Positions 1 through 6,824 of a stretch of DNA of 9,169 bases are shown piece by piece (position 1 is the first letter of the stretch; every line of letters begins with the position of its first letter). Under the pieces are notes generated by a model that was not told the DNA's origin, did not search any database, and saw only the letters and a program-made list of their open reading frames with translations. The stretch is from Desulfosporosinus sp. UBA4726. GTDB lineage: Bacteria > Bacillota > Desulfitobacteriia > Desulfitobacteriales > Desulfitobacteriaceae. The translations under genes and the position numbers were made by a program. Location: positions 1,245 to 10,413 of the forward strand of contig DHJG01000222.1 of the NCBI GenBank assembly GCA_002404215.1, read 5' to 3'.

Positions 1-990
1 GGAGTTATTGAAAATAAGCTTTCAACGGAGAACTTAATGTTCTGTACAGATGACAAACATGTTATCGATATAGCCCGTGAAGGACATATCAGTTTTAACA
101 TTCAAAAAAGTATTGATCTAGGCCTTGAACCGATCAAAGCAATCAAAATGGCAACCATTAATATCGCCAAACATTTTCGTTTGGATCACCTGATTGGCGC
201 CTTGACCCCAGGAAGATATGCGGACATCGTTTTATTGGACAGTTTGGATCAGATCAAACCCGTGTATGTTTTTAAAGATGGGATCATTGTGGCAGAAAAC
301 GGGAAACTCAGGCAGGAAATGCCGGATAGTGTGTTTCCTGAATTTCTAAATTCGACGATCAAACTATCAGCAGAGTTTAAACCGTCCGATTTCGCGGTCT
401 TGGCAACGGGAAGTAGCGCAAAAGTACACGTGATTAATCTCTATCCAGATCAAATTATCAACTTTGCGTCCCAAGAGTGGTTAGAAATTTCCGCGGGAGA
501 AGTTAAACCGCTTCTTGAAAAAGACATCCTGAAATTAGCCGTAGTCGAGAGATATGGTAAGAACGGCAGAGTAGCGGTAACCTTCGTTCGTGGGTTTAAT
601 CTAAAGGCGGGTGCACTGGCATCCTCTGTTGCGCATGATCACCACAATATTGTGATTGTGGGTACCAATGATCAGGATATGTACCTAGCTGCCCAGGAGA
701 TTGCTAAAAACCAAGGGGGGTTAGTCGCGGTGCGAGACGGTCAGGTTCTGGGTGTTCTGCCCTTGCCAATCGGTGGTTTAATGAGTCCACTGTCCGCTGA
801 AGAGGTTATGCAGGAACTCATCATTTTGAATAAGGTAGCAGAGGGGCTTGGGTGTGATTTACCCTCACCTTTCATGACTCTATCCTTTATTTCCTTGCCA
901 ACCGTACCTGAGCTTGGTCTGACAGATTACGGCTTAATTGATGTCATGAAACACAAAGCGATCCCATCTGTCTTAGAAATCAAACAGTAA
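1..990 (+). CDS. ade: Adenine deaminase, C-terminal part (5' end outside window)
   Basis: This enzyme hydrolyses adenine to hypoxanthine and ammonia in cytoplasmic purine salvage. The reading frame is already open at base 1 (frame 1), so about 329 C-terminal residues are present. Full-length family members have roughly 570-600 residues, so about 40 percent lies upstream of the window. Visible landmarks are the amidohydrolase motif FCTDDKH (residues 14-20 of the visible part), whose Asp is the late metal-site residue of the barrel; the amidohydrolase tail with the PGRYADIVLLD strand; and the adenine-deaminase-specific C-terminal domain with the VAHDHHNIVIVGTND segment. The ATG at 37 is an internal Met, not the start. 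The gene ends in TAA and is followed by a possible small ORF and a strong terminator, so it seems to close its transcription unit. No truncation or frameshift is seen in the visible part. Family assignment is secure from motifs; activity is inferred. Confidence 0.95.
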   Translation, partial: GVIENKLSTENLMFCTDDKHVIDIAREGHISFNIQKSIDLGLEPIKAIKMATINIAKHFRLDHLIGALTPGRYADIVLLDSLDQIKPVYVFKDGIIVAENGKLRQEMPDSVFPEFLNSTIKLSAEFKPSDFAVLATGSSAKVHVINLYPDQIINFASQEWLEISAGEVKPLLEKDILKLAVVERYGKNGRVAVTFVRGFNLKAGALASSVAHDHHNIVIVGTNDQDMYLAAQEIAKNQGGLVAVRDGQVLGVLPLPIGGLMSPLSAEEVMQELIILNKVAEGLGCDLPSPFMTLSFISLPTVPELGLTDYGLIDVMKHKAIPSVLEIKQ

Positions 991-999
991 GGAATTGGA

Positions 1000-1131
1000 A
1001 TGTCAAATATAGTAGGGTGTTCATTTCCTAGAGTGGATGCTTTACTAAAGTTACAGGATCAGAAGATTGTCGAGGCAGTACAACTAGCCCAAGAGATAAG
1101 TAAAAACAGTAGGCAAATAGTGGACAAATAA
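1000..1131 (+). CDS. Possible 43-residue protein of unknown function downstream of ade
   Basis: A short open frame starts with ATG 9 bases after the ade stop and ends with TAA just before the terminator palindrome. AAGGA at 989-993 overlaps the ade stop and lies 6 bases before the ATG, a good ribosome-site distance. The product starts MSNIVGCSFPRVDALLKLQD and continues as a probable amphipathic helix rich in Gln, Glu and Lys, with no signal peptide or recognisable motif. I do not recognise it. Its length would be unremarkable for a chance ORF, so coding status rests on the ribosome site and its position inside the ade transcript. It could equally be 3' untranslated sequence. It contains one copy of the CTTTACTAAAG element (1040-1050) that also builds the downstream palindrome. 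Confidence 0.35.
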   Translation: MSNIVGCSFPRVDALLKLQDQKIVEAVQLAQEISKNSRQIVDK

Positions 1132-1140
1132 GTTATTTCA

Positions 1141-1197
1141 AACAGGAAAGTCTTTAGTAAAGAGATCTCTTTACTAAAGACTTTCCTGTTATTTTTA
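1141..1197 (+). terminator. 50-bp perfect palindrome with U-tract, probable terminator of ade
   Basis: Bases 1141-1190 form a perfect inverted repeat with two 25-base arms and no spacer (centre AGAGATCTCT). They are followed by ATTTTTA. As RNA this would fold into a hairpin of about 23 bp with a GAUC loop and a short U-run, consistent with Rho-independent termination of the ade transcript. The stem is much longer and less GC-rich than a typical terminator. The opposite side lacks a T-run for minus-strand transcripts, so termination should act mainly on the + strand. The lack of a spacer also permits cruciform extrusion or protein binding to duplex DNA. Confidence 0.8.
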
Positions 1198-1334
1198 ATG
1201 ATTAAAATGCCAGCACATTTTCTAAAGAGACATTATAATAGGTCTTATTATTTGAAGGAAATTTAGATAATACGTCGAATCTTTAATCTAAATATTAAAG
1301 TGAGCAAAATATTCTGCCATCTCTGATTTAATAC

Positions 1335-1343
1335 AGGAGGTGA
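1335..1343 (+). promoter_or_regulatory. Ribosome binding site that selects a TTG start
   Basis: AGGAGGTGA, a near-perfect anti-Shine-Dalgarno match, ends 6 bases before the TTG at 1350. No ATG or GTG stands at a suitable distance, so TTG is taken as the initiation codon of the binding-protein gene. In the preceding intergenic stretch (1198-1334) I see -10-like TATAAT at 1234-1239 but no acceptable -35 element, so no promoter is called. Confidence 0.85.
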
Positions 1344-1349
1344 TTTAGC

Positions 1350-2483
1350 TTGAAATTCAAAAAGACGATACTATCATTAGTTTTTCTCGGGGTAATATGT
1401 CTTAGTAGTTTCATATATTTGCAGTGCACCCAGACGAAGGAAGTCATAAAAATTGGCGTTGTAGGTACTATGACAGGAAGCAATTCTGACTTATCTGTCT
1501 CAGGTCGTAGAGGCGTAGAACTTGCAACTAAGGAGTTCAACGAAGCTGGAGGTTTAGACGGCAGAAAAGTAGTTCTAGTTGTTAAGGACGACAAGTTTGA
1601 TGCCACAACAGCCTTGAATGTTGATAAAGAATTTATTAGTGAAAATATACCGGTTGTCATCGGACATTATACAAGTGGCATGATGGTTAATTCTATGAGT
1701 TATCTAAAGGATAAAGACATCTTATTTTTGTCACCGACAATTAGCGCGGATTCTTTATCAGGTATTGATGACAATTTTATTCGATTTATTGCCACGACTC
1801 GGGAACAAGCGATTATTTTAGCAAATACTGCTAAAATAAATAAGGATAAACAATTTGTTGTAGTATATAATATAGAAAATAATGGATTTAATAATGCCTT
1901 CTATGATAATTTTAAAGAACTCTTGGAAAAGAACAATGGGGAAGTAATTTTAGCGAAAACATATACATCAAGCGGAGATGTAAATTATTCAAGTCTCGCT
2001 AATGATCTAGCAGAATCAAAGGCAGAGGCTTTACTATTAATCGCCGGGGCAGCCGATAATGCCCAGATAACCCAGCAATTGCGAAAGTTGGGAAGCAAAG
2101 TACAAATCTATGCCCCTTTATGGTCTAACACAGAAGATTTAATAATTAAAGGTGGGACAGCAGTCGAAGGGATGTTAATAGTAGGGGCGATCGATACTAA
2201 CGGAAAAGCAACAGATCTAGTGGATTTTAAAGAGCATTACTTTAATGTATATGGGGAAAACGCAACATTTTCTGCTGTTTATTCCTATGAAGCCGCCACA
2301 AGTTTATTTCAAGCTATGAAAATGGGACCGGATTTAAAGCCATCAACGATTAAAAATAATGTTATTTCGATTAAGAATTTTAAGGGACTAGACGGGAATT
2401 ACCAAATTGATAAATTTGGAGATAGTAATAGAAGTTATATGATTTTCAGAGTAGAGGATGGAACTCTAAGGAGAGTTGATTAA
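1350..2483 (+). CDS. Extracellular solute-binding protein, branched-chain amino acid (LivJ/LivK) type
   Basis: This 377-residue protein belongs to the type I periplasmic binding fold family (Peripla_BP_6). Residues 1-25 are a basic N-terminus plus hydrophobic stretch, an export signal or membrane anchor. The mature domain opens with IKIGVVGTMTGSNSD and the helix SGRRGVELATKEFNEAGGLDGR (about 51-72), characteristic of amide and branched-chain amino acid binders. The C-terminal GLDGNYQIDKFGD segment (346-358) is also typical. The Cys at 26 follows YLQ and the one at 17 follows GVI, so neither fits a canonical lipobox (small residue at -1); tethering is uncertain. No permease or ATPase gene lies nearby. 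Instead the hybrid kinase gene follows after 3 bases, so I infer a sensory role, delivering a ligand to the kinase, as LuxP does for LuxQ. The ligand cannot be read from sequence; an amino acid or short amide is the family expectation. Confidence 0.88.
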   Translation: MKFKKTILSLVFLGVICLSSFIYLQCTQTKEVIKIGVVGTMTGSNSDLSVSGRRGVELATKEFNEAGGLDGRKVVLVVKDDKFDATTALNVDKEFISENIPVVIGHYTSGMMVNSMSYLKDKDILFLSPTISADSLSGIDDNFIRFIATTREQAIILANTAKINKDKQFVVVYNIENNGFNNAFYDNFKELLEKNNGEVILAKTYTSSGDVNYSSLANDLAESKAEALLLIAGAADNAQITQQLRKLGSKVQIYAPLWSNTEDLIIKGGTAVEGMLIVGAIDTNGKATDLVDFKEHYFNVYGENATFSAVYSYEAATSLFQAMKMGPDLKPSTIKNNVISIKNFKGLDGNYQIDKFGDSNRSYMIFRVEDGTLRRVD

Positions 2484-2486
2484 TTT

Positions 2487-5321
2487 ATGAAGAAAAACTC
2501 TAGTTTGAAGTCTAGAATGATTTTGAATAATATATTTGTCTTTATAGTTCCGTTCTTAATCTTTGGATATATTACTATTTCATTTTTTAATCAAATGATT
2601 GAAAAGGATATTCGATATGACAATAGTATTATATCTAACTATATAAATAAACAGGTTGATAGTATCATTTTAACCCCAATTAGCATGATGAACCAAATAA
2701 GAGGACGATTATTAGCTAACGGGGTTGTAGAGAATCGTGAAATTAATGAATACTTAAATAGCATAATAAATATGTACCCTTATTTTGATACAATTCAAAT
2801 TCTCGATCAGAACGGTGTCGTGGAAAACGTTGCACCCTTTAATGAAGAATATATTGGGACAAGTATGATCCATAAAGAATACTTTAGCAACATAGATAAA
2901 ACTGGCAATCCAGTATGGTCTAGTGTATTTATATCAGAACAAACGAATAAACCGACAGTGGCAATTTCGCTCTATATTAATGGCAATATTCTAGTAGGAG
3001 AATTGAATCTATCGAAAATAACAGAAATAACTGAGGGTACTCATATTGATGCAGTAGACACTGTATCAATTCTAGATGATAAGGGTATGTATCTTGTCGA
3101 TGATAATGAAGATAATGTAAGTCAAAGAAAATTATTCGATAATTTTGCTGATATTAAAGATAGCATTAAGCTTGAAAAGCCTATGGAAATTGTTGTTAAC
3201 AATGAAAAAAAAATTTTATATCCAACAAAGATAGCCTCAACAGGCTGGTATTCTGTAATTGCTATGAAATCGGATATCATATTTAAGCCTGTTACTAACT
3301 TGAAAAATTTTCTATATGGATTGGTTTTGTTGATAATCATAAGTTTGGTTATTTCTACCAGAAGTGTTTTCAAAGTAACACAAGCGTTGGAAAGACTGAT
3401 TGATAAAACAAAGCTAATTTCTAGAGGAGATTATAATACCGATATCGAGAATAAAGGTTACAAAGAATTTGTTGAGTTATCCGGTTATTTCGACATAATG
3501 AAAGGAAATATTGCGGAACGAGAAACTAAAATTCAATTATTGAATATAGAATTAGAAGAAACGGTTTTGAAGAGAACCGCCCAACTGGAGGAAACTAACG
3601 CGATACTAGAAGAAGAAATCTATGAGCGTCAACAAATTGAAGAAGAGATAAAGATTTTAAATAATAGACTGGAAACTAAGGTCAAGACCCGCACGTATCA
3701 ACTTGAAGAGATTAATTCATCGCTTGAGGAGGAAATTGCTGATCGACAGAAAGCTGAAGAGGTATTAAAAGATAGTGAATCTCAATTGCGTTATGCATTA
3801 GAAGAATTAACTATGGCAAAAAATGAGGCTGAATACGCTAACCAAGCAAAAGGCCAATTCCTTGCCAATATGAGTCATGAAATTAGAACGCCTATGAACG
3901 GGATTATTGGTATGACAGATTTGACACTGATGACGGGTTTGAATGAGGAACAAAGAGAGTATCTGAATATCGTGAAATCCTCAACAGGAGCACTCATGAG
4001 CGTATTAAATGACATTCTGGACTATTCTAAAATTGAGGCTGGTAAAGTCGACCTTGAGAAATTGCCTTTTGATCTGACAAATACACTTAATGAAGTTATT
4101 AATTTATTTGACATTGGTGCTAAACAAAAGGGTTTATGTGTTAAATTGGATTTTGATCGGAGAATCCCTAACGTAATTCTAGGTGACTCAGTTCGTTTAC
4201 GACAAGTACTTTCCAATTTATTAGGCAACGCCATTAAATTTACTTCTCAAGGAGAAATCGATATAGAAGTTAATCTCGAAAAGCAGTATGACCATAAAAT
4301 ACAATTAAAGTTCAGTGTAACAGATACAGGAATTGGAATAGCTGAAAGTAAAATTGACAAGTTGTTTAAACGCTTTAGTCAGATAGATGACTCCAATACT
4401 AGACAATTTGGTGGGACAGGACTGGGTCTTGCAATTTCTAAGACTTTGATTGAAATGATGGCTGGAGAGATGGGTGTAAAAAGTAAAGAAGGAATAGGGA
4501 GTAGTTTCTTTTTCACAGCCGTATTTGGGCTTCAAGAAGAGCCGGGGCTATTTGCAAAAAGAAATCTAGGGAATCCTGTTAAATCTGTAATTACAGGGCA
4601 TAAAAAAGTGTTGCTTGCTGAAGATGATTTAGTAAGCAACAATATAGTCACTATTATCTTAAAGAAAAAAGGTTTTCAGGTAGTGGCAGTAGAAAACGGA
4701 AAGGACGCAGTTTCTGCTCACGAAAAGGAGAGATTCGACTTAATTTTAATGGATGTAAATATGCCTTATCTAGATGGGTTCGCTGCAACTGCTCAAATAA
4801 GATTAAGAGAAAAGAATTCAAATTTCCACACACCCATAATAGCTATGACTGCTTATGCCCTGAAGGGAGACCGAGAAAAATGTCTGGAATCAGGTATGGA
4901 TGATTATCTTAGTAAGCCGATTGATATCAGTCAGGTTATGGCGATCATTGATAAGCATGTATTGAGTGCCAATAGTAGGAGCATTGAGTTAGAAAGTAAC
5001 ACCTTCTATGCAAATACTATGTTTGCCCTAATGGAAGCTACAGGTTTTGATAAGCACGTAAGTGAAGTCATATTGAACGACTTCCATGAACAGGCAGTAA
5101 AACTAATAATTGATATAAAAAAGTATCTTTCGGAAAATGACCTTCAAGGGGCGGGCATACTTTTGCACCAGTTAAAAGGTTCGGCGGGAAATGTCAGGCT
5201 GAATGAGATATTCGAGCAGGCTAAAACGGCTGAAGAAGCAATGCTTGTGAGGGATAATGAAATGCTTGACAGTTCGCTTCAGAGGATAGAAGAATTACTA
5301 CACACTTTGATGGGAAAATAA
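2487..5321 (+). CDS. Membrane hybrid sensor histidine kinase: dCache-HAMP-HisKA-HATPase-REC-HPt
   Basis: A 944-residue phosphorelay kinase. Domains in order: TM1 (about 12-34); extracellular double-Cache-like sensor (about 36-270); TM2 (274-291); HAMP (about 292-345); long coiled coil (about 345-455) with an internal repeat; HisKA with SHEIRTPMNG, phospho-acceptor His464; HATPase_c with N-box Asn581 (LLGNAIKFT), DTGIG (613-617), F-box FKRF (627-630) and GGTGLGLAI (642-650); receiver with acidic pair Asp713/Asp714, acceptor Asp756 (LILMDVNMP), Thr788 and Lys810; and a C-terminal HPt with HQLKGSAGN, acceptor His894. All catalytic residues are present. AAGGAGAG at 2468-2475, inside the end of the binding-protein gene, is its ribosome site (11-base spacing). 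The stop overlaps an ATG (TAATG), and the response regulator follows. The inferred relay is His464 to Asp756 to His894 to the next gene's Asp55. The extracellular domain may sense directly or through the binding protein. Confidence 0.95.
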   Translation: MKKNSSLKSRMILNNIFVFIVPFLIFGYITISFFNQMIEKDIRYDNSIISNYINKQVDSIILTPISMMNQIRGRLLANGVVENREINEYLNSIINMYPYFDTIQILDQNGVVENVAPFNEEYIGTSMIHKEYFSNIDKTGNPVWSSVFISEQTNKPTVAISLYINGNILVGELNLSKITEITEGTHIDAVDTVSILDDKGMYLVDDNEDNVSQRKLFDNFADIKDSIKLEKPMEIVVNNEKKILYPTKIASTGWYSVIAMKSDIIFKPVTNLKNFLYGLVLLIIISLVISTRSVFKVTQALERLIDKTKLISRGDYNTDIENKGYKEFVELSGYFDIMKGNIAERETKIQLLNIELEETVLKRTAQLEETNAILEEEIYERQQIEEEIKILNNRLETKVKTRTYQLEEINSSLEEEIADRQKAEEVLKDSESQLRYALEELTMAKNEAEYANQAKGQFLANMSHEIRTPMNGIIGMTDLTLMTGLNEEQREYLNIVKSSTGALMSVLNDILDYSKIEAGKVDLEKLPFDLTNTLNEVINLFDIGAKQKGLCVKLDFDRRIPNVILGDSVRLRQVLSNLLGNAIKFTSQGEIDIEVNLEKQYDHKIQLKFSVTDTGIGIAESKIDKLFKRFSQIDDSNTRQFGGTGLGLAISKTLIEMMAGEMGVKSKEGIGSSFFFTAVFGLQEEPGLFAKRNLGNPVKSVITGHKKVLLAEDDLVSNNIVTIILKKKGFQVVAVENGKDAVSAHEKERFDLILMDVNMPYLDGFAATAQIRLREKNSNFHTPIIAMTAYALKGDREKCLESGMDDYLSKPIDISQVMAIIDKHVLSANSRSIELESNTFYANTMFALMEATGFDKHVSEVILNDFHEQAVKLIIDIKKYLSENDLQGAGILLHQLKGSAGNVRLNEIFEQAKTAEEAMLVRDNEMLDSSLQRIEELLHTLMGK
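3564..3767 (+). repeat. Internal repeat in the kinase coiled coil
   Basis: Kinase residues 360-388 and 399-427 are two diverged copies of one helical unit, offset by 39 residues. Both contain a K-x-RT-x-QLEE core followed by LEEEI, then (E/D)RQ and a Glu-rich end. The DNA copies have diverged, so this is an old, protein-level duplication. It lengthens the signalling helix between HAMP and the dimerisation domain, and no PAS domain is present there. Such repeats are common in clostridial hybrid kinases. Confidence 0.7.
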
Positions 5322-5324
5322 TGA

Positions 5325-5331
5325 GAGGTGG
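5325..5331 (+). promoter_or_regulatory. Ribosome binding site placing the response regulator start at 5339
   Basis: GAGGTGG lies 7 bases before the ATG at 5339. The earlier in-frame ATG at 5321, which overlaps the kinase stop, has no ribosome site at a proper distance and would add a non-conserved MRGGGV leader in front of a receiver that normally begins a few residues before its first beta strand (NILIIDD). Confidence 0.7.
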
Positions 5332-5338
5332 TGGTGTG

Positions 5339-6784
5339 ATGACAAGCAATATCCTGATTATTGATGACTCTCCGCTAGATAGTAACTTTATACGGCAGAT
5401 TCTTGAAAAGAGACTCCCTAATATCAATGTATTCGAAACCAACGACGGACTAAGTATCAAAGAGAAACTTGTGTCAAACAAGATACACATGTGCATTTTA
5501 GATATAATGATGCCGATTAAGGATGGGTTCGAGGTATTAACAGATATGAAGAGAGATCCCTTCCTAATGGATATACCTGTTATTGTTTGCACAGGGATTG
5601 AAGATAAACAAGCGATTGAAAAAGCATTAACTCTCGGTGCCTATGATTATTTTTCAAAGCCATTAAGTGAGGAAGCCATGAAAATTTCCTTGCCGTTGAA
5701 GGTCAAAAATGCCATAGAATTAATGAAAAGAAATACTGAGATATCCTACTTAAGTTATCACGATTTTCTGACGCAGCTTTATAATCGAAGATTTTGTGAA
5801 GAAGAAATTAAACGCTTAAATTCTCCGAGAAATCTTCCTATTTCCATTATTGTCGGAGATCTTAATGGGTTAAAACTCATCAACGATACGTTTGGACATG
5901 ATGAAGGGGATAAATTATTAAAAATAGCTGCGACATCCATACAAAGTGCATGTCGAATAGATGATATAGTAGCCCGCTGGGGAGGTGACGAATTTATCGT
6001 TCTTCTACCAAAAACTAGTAATGAAGAAGCAGAAGAAGTCGTTAATCGAATAAAACATTTATATTCAGAGCAACAGGTTAATGGTATTCAGATCAGCATA
6101 TCCTTTGGTTGGAACACTAAGTATACAGTGGAGGAAGAGATAACAAAAGTATTTAAAAATGCTGAAGATGATATGTATCGAAACAAGACCTGTGAAAATG
6201 AGAGTGTTCGAAGCTATATGATAAATACGATCCTTAATACACTTCACGAAAAAAATCCAAGAGAAGAATTGCATTCGAAAAGAGTCAGTATATTATGCCA
6301 AGCAATAGGCAAAGAAATCGGCTTATCTGAACTAGAAATAAGAATGCTTAAAGTGGGGGGGCTTCTTCATGATATAGGCAAAATCGCCATCGAGGAAGGA
6401 ATCCTTAATAAGGAAGAGAAACTTACGGAACAGGAATGCAATGAAATACAGCGCCATCCTGAGGTAGGCTATAGAATATTAAGTTCATCGCATGAACTGC
6501 AAGAATTAGCAGAGTATATATTAGCTCATCATGAAAAATGGGATGGGACAGGTTATCCCAGGGGCTTAAAAGGGGAACTTATTCCGAGAATGGCAAGAAT
6601 CATTACGCTTGCGGATAGTTACGATGCGATGACCAACGAACGACCCTACAGAAAGGCTTTGAGCGAAGAAATCGCTATTCATGAAATTAATAAGAACGCT
6701 GGCATACAGTTTGACCCTGAAATCGCAAAAGTATTTGTTGAAAGGATATTGGACAAAGTACGCTTCACGAAGGAAGATGAATAG
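5339..6784 (+). CDS. Response regulator with GGDEF and HD-GYP domains (dual c-di-GMP synthase/phosphodiesterase)
   Basis: A 481-residue cytoplasmic regulator. The receiver (about 1-125) has Asp9/Asp10, phospho-acceptor Asp55 (CILDIMMP), Thr85 and Lys107. The GGDEF domain (about 135-285) has GDLNGLKLINDTFGHDEGD (173-191) and an intact RWGGDEF (213-219). RIDD (206-209), exactly five residues before GGDEF, is a complete RxxD product-inhibition site. The HD-GYP domain (about 297-475) has His312 (HSKRV), the HD pair His344/Asp345 (LLHDIGK), His373, His397/His398, DGTGYPRGLKG (402-412) and Asp426 (ADSYDAM). Both opposing activities, making c-di-GMP from GTP and hydrolysing it to pGpG or GMP, therefore look possible, with phosphorylation probably shifting the balance. 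It is the only response regulator in the operon and the natural output of the upstream kinase. There is no DNA-binding domain. A run of seven G (6355-6361) sits just before the HD motif. Direction of net output is unknown. Confidence 0.95.
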   Translation: MTSNILIIDDSPLDSNFIRQILEKRLPNINVFETNDGLSIKEKLVSNKIHMCILDIMMPIKDGFEVLTDMKRDPFLMDIPVIVCTGIEDKQAIEKALTLGAYDYFSKPLSEEAMKISLPLKVKNAIELMKRNTEISYLSYHDFLTQLYNRRFCEEEIKRLNSPRNLPISIIVGDLNGLKLINDTFGHDEGDKLLKIAATSIQSACRIDDIVARWGGDEFIVLLPKTSNEEAEEVVNRIKHLYSEQQVNGIQISISFGWNTKYTVEEEITKVFKNAEDDMYRNKTCENESVRSYMINTILNTLHEKNPREELHSKRVSILCQAIGKEIGLSELEIRMLKVGGLLHDIGKIAIEEGILNKEEKLTEQECNEIQRHPEVGYRILSSSHELQELAEYILAHHEKWDGTGYPRGLKGELIPRMARIITLADSYDAMTNERPYRKALSEEIAIHEINKNAGIQFDPEIAKVFVERILDKVRFTKEDE

Positions 6785-6824
6785 TTGTCGAAAATGCATA
6801 AATCCCCTACATACAAAATAAGGG

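Noticed and set aside
1290..1325. Sigma-D (motility) promoter-like TAAA...GCC before the binding-protein gene
   Set aside because: Only the GCC half of the -10 agrees and the spacing is one base long; not good enough to call.
1328..1660. 110-codon minus-strand frame opposite the binding-protein start
   Set aside because: Antisense to the signal and first domain of a clear binding protein, with Ser/Thr-rich low-complexity content and no ribosome site.
5321..5338. Upstream ATG overlapping the kinase stop as start of the response regulator
   Set aside because: There is no ribosome site at a proper distance and it adds a non-conserved Gly-rich leader; the ATG at 5339 has GAGGTGG 7 bases upstream.
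5221..5592. 123-codon open frame on the minus strand across the kinase/regulator junction
   Set aside because: It lies wholly antisense to two genes with clear domain motifs, has no ribosome site, and its product resembles no family I know.
6801..6824. CCCT...AGGG inverted repeat as a bidirectional terminator
   Set aside because: The stem is only about 4 bp with a 12-base or longer loop and no U-run on either strand.
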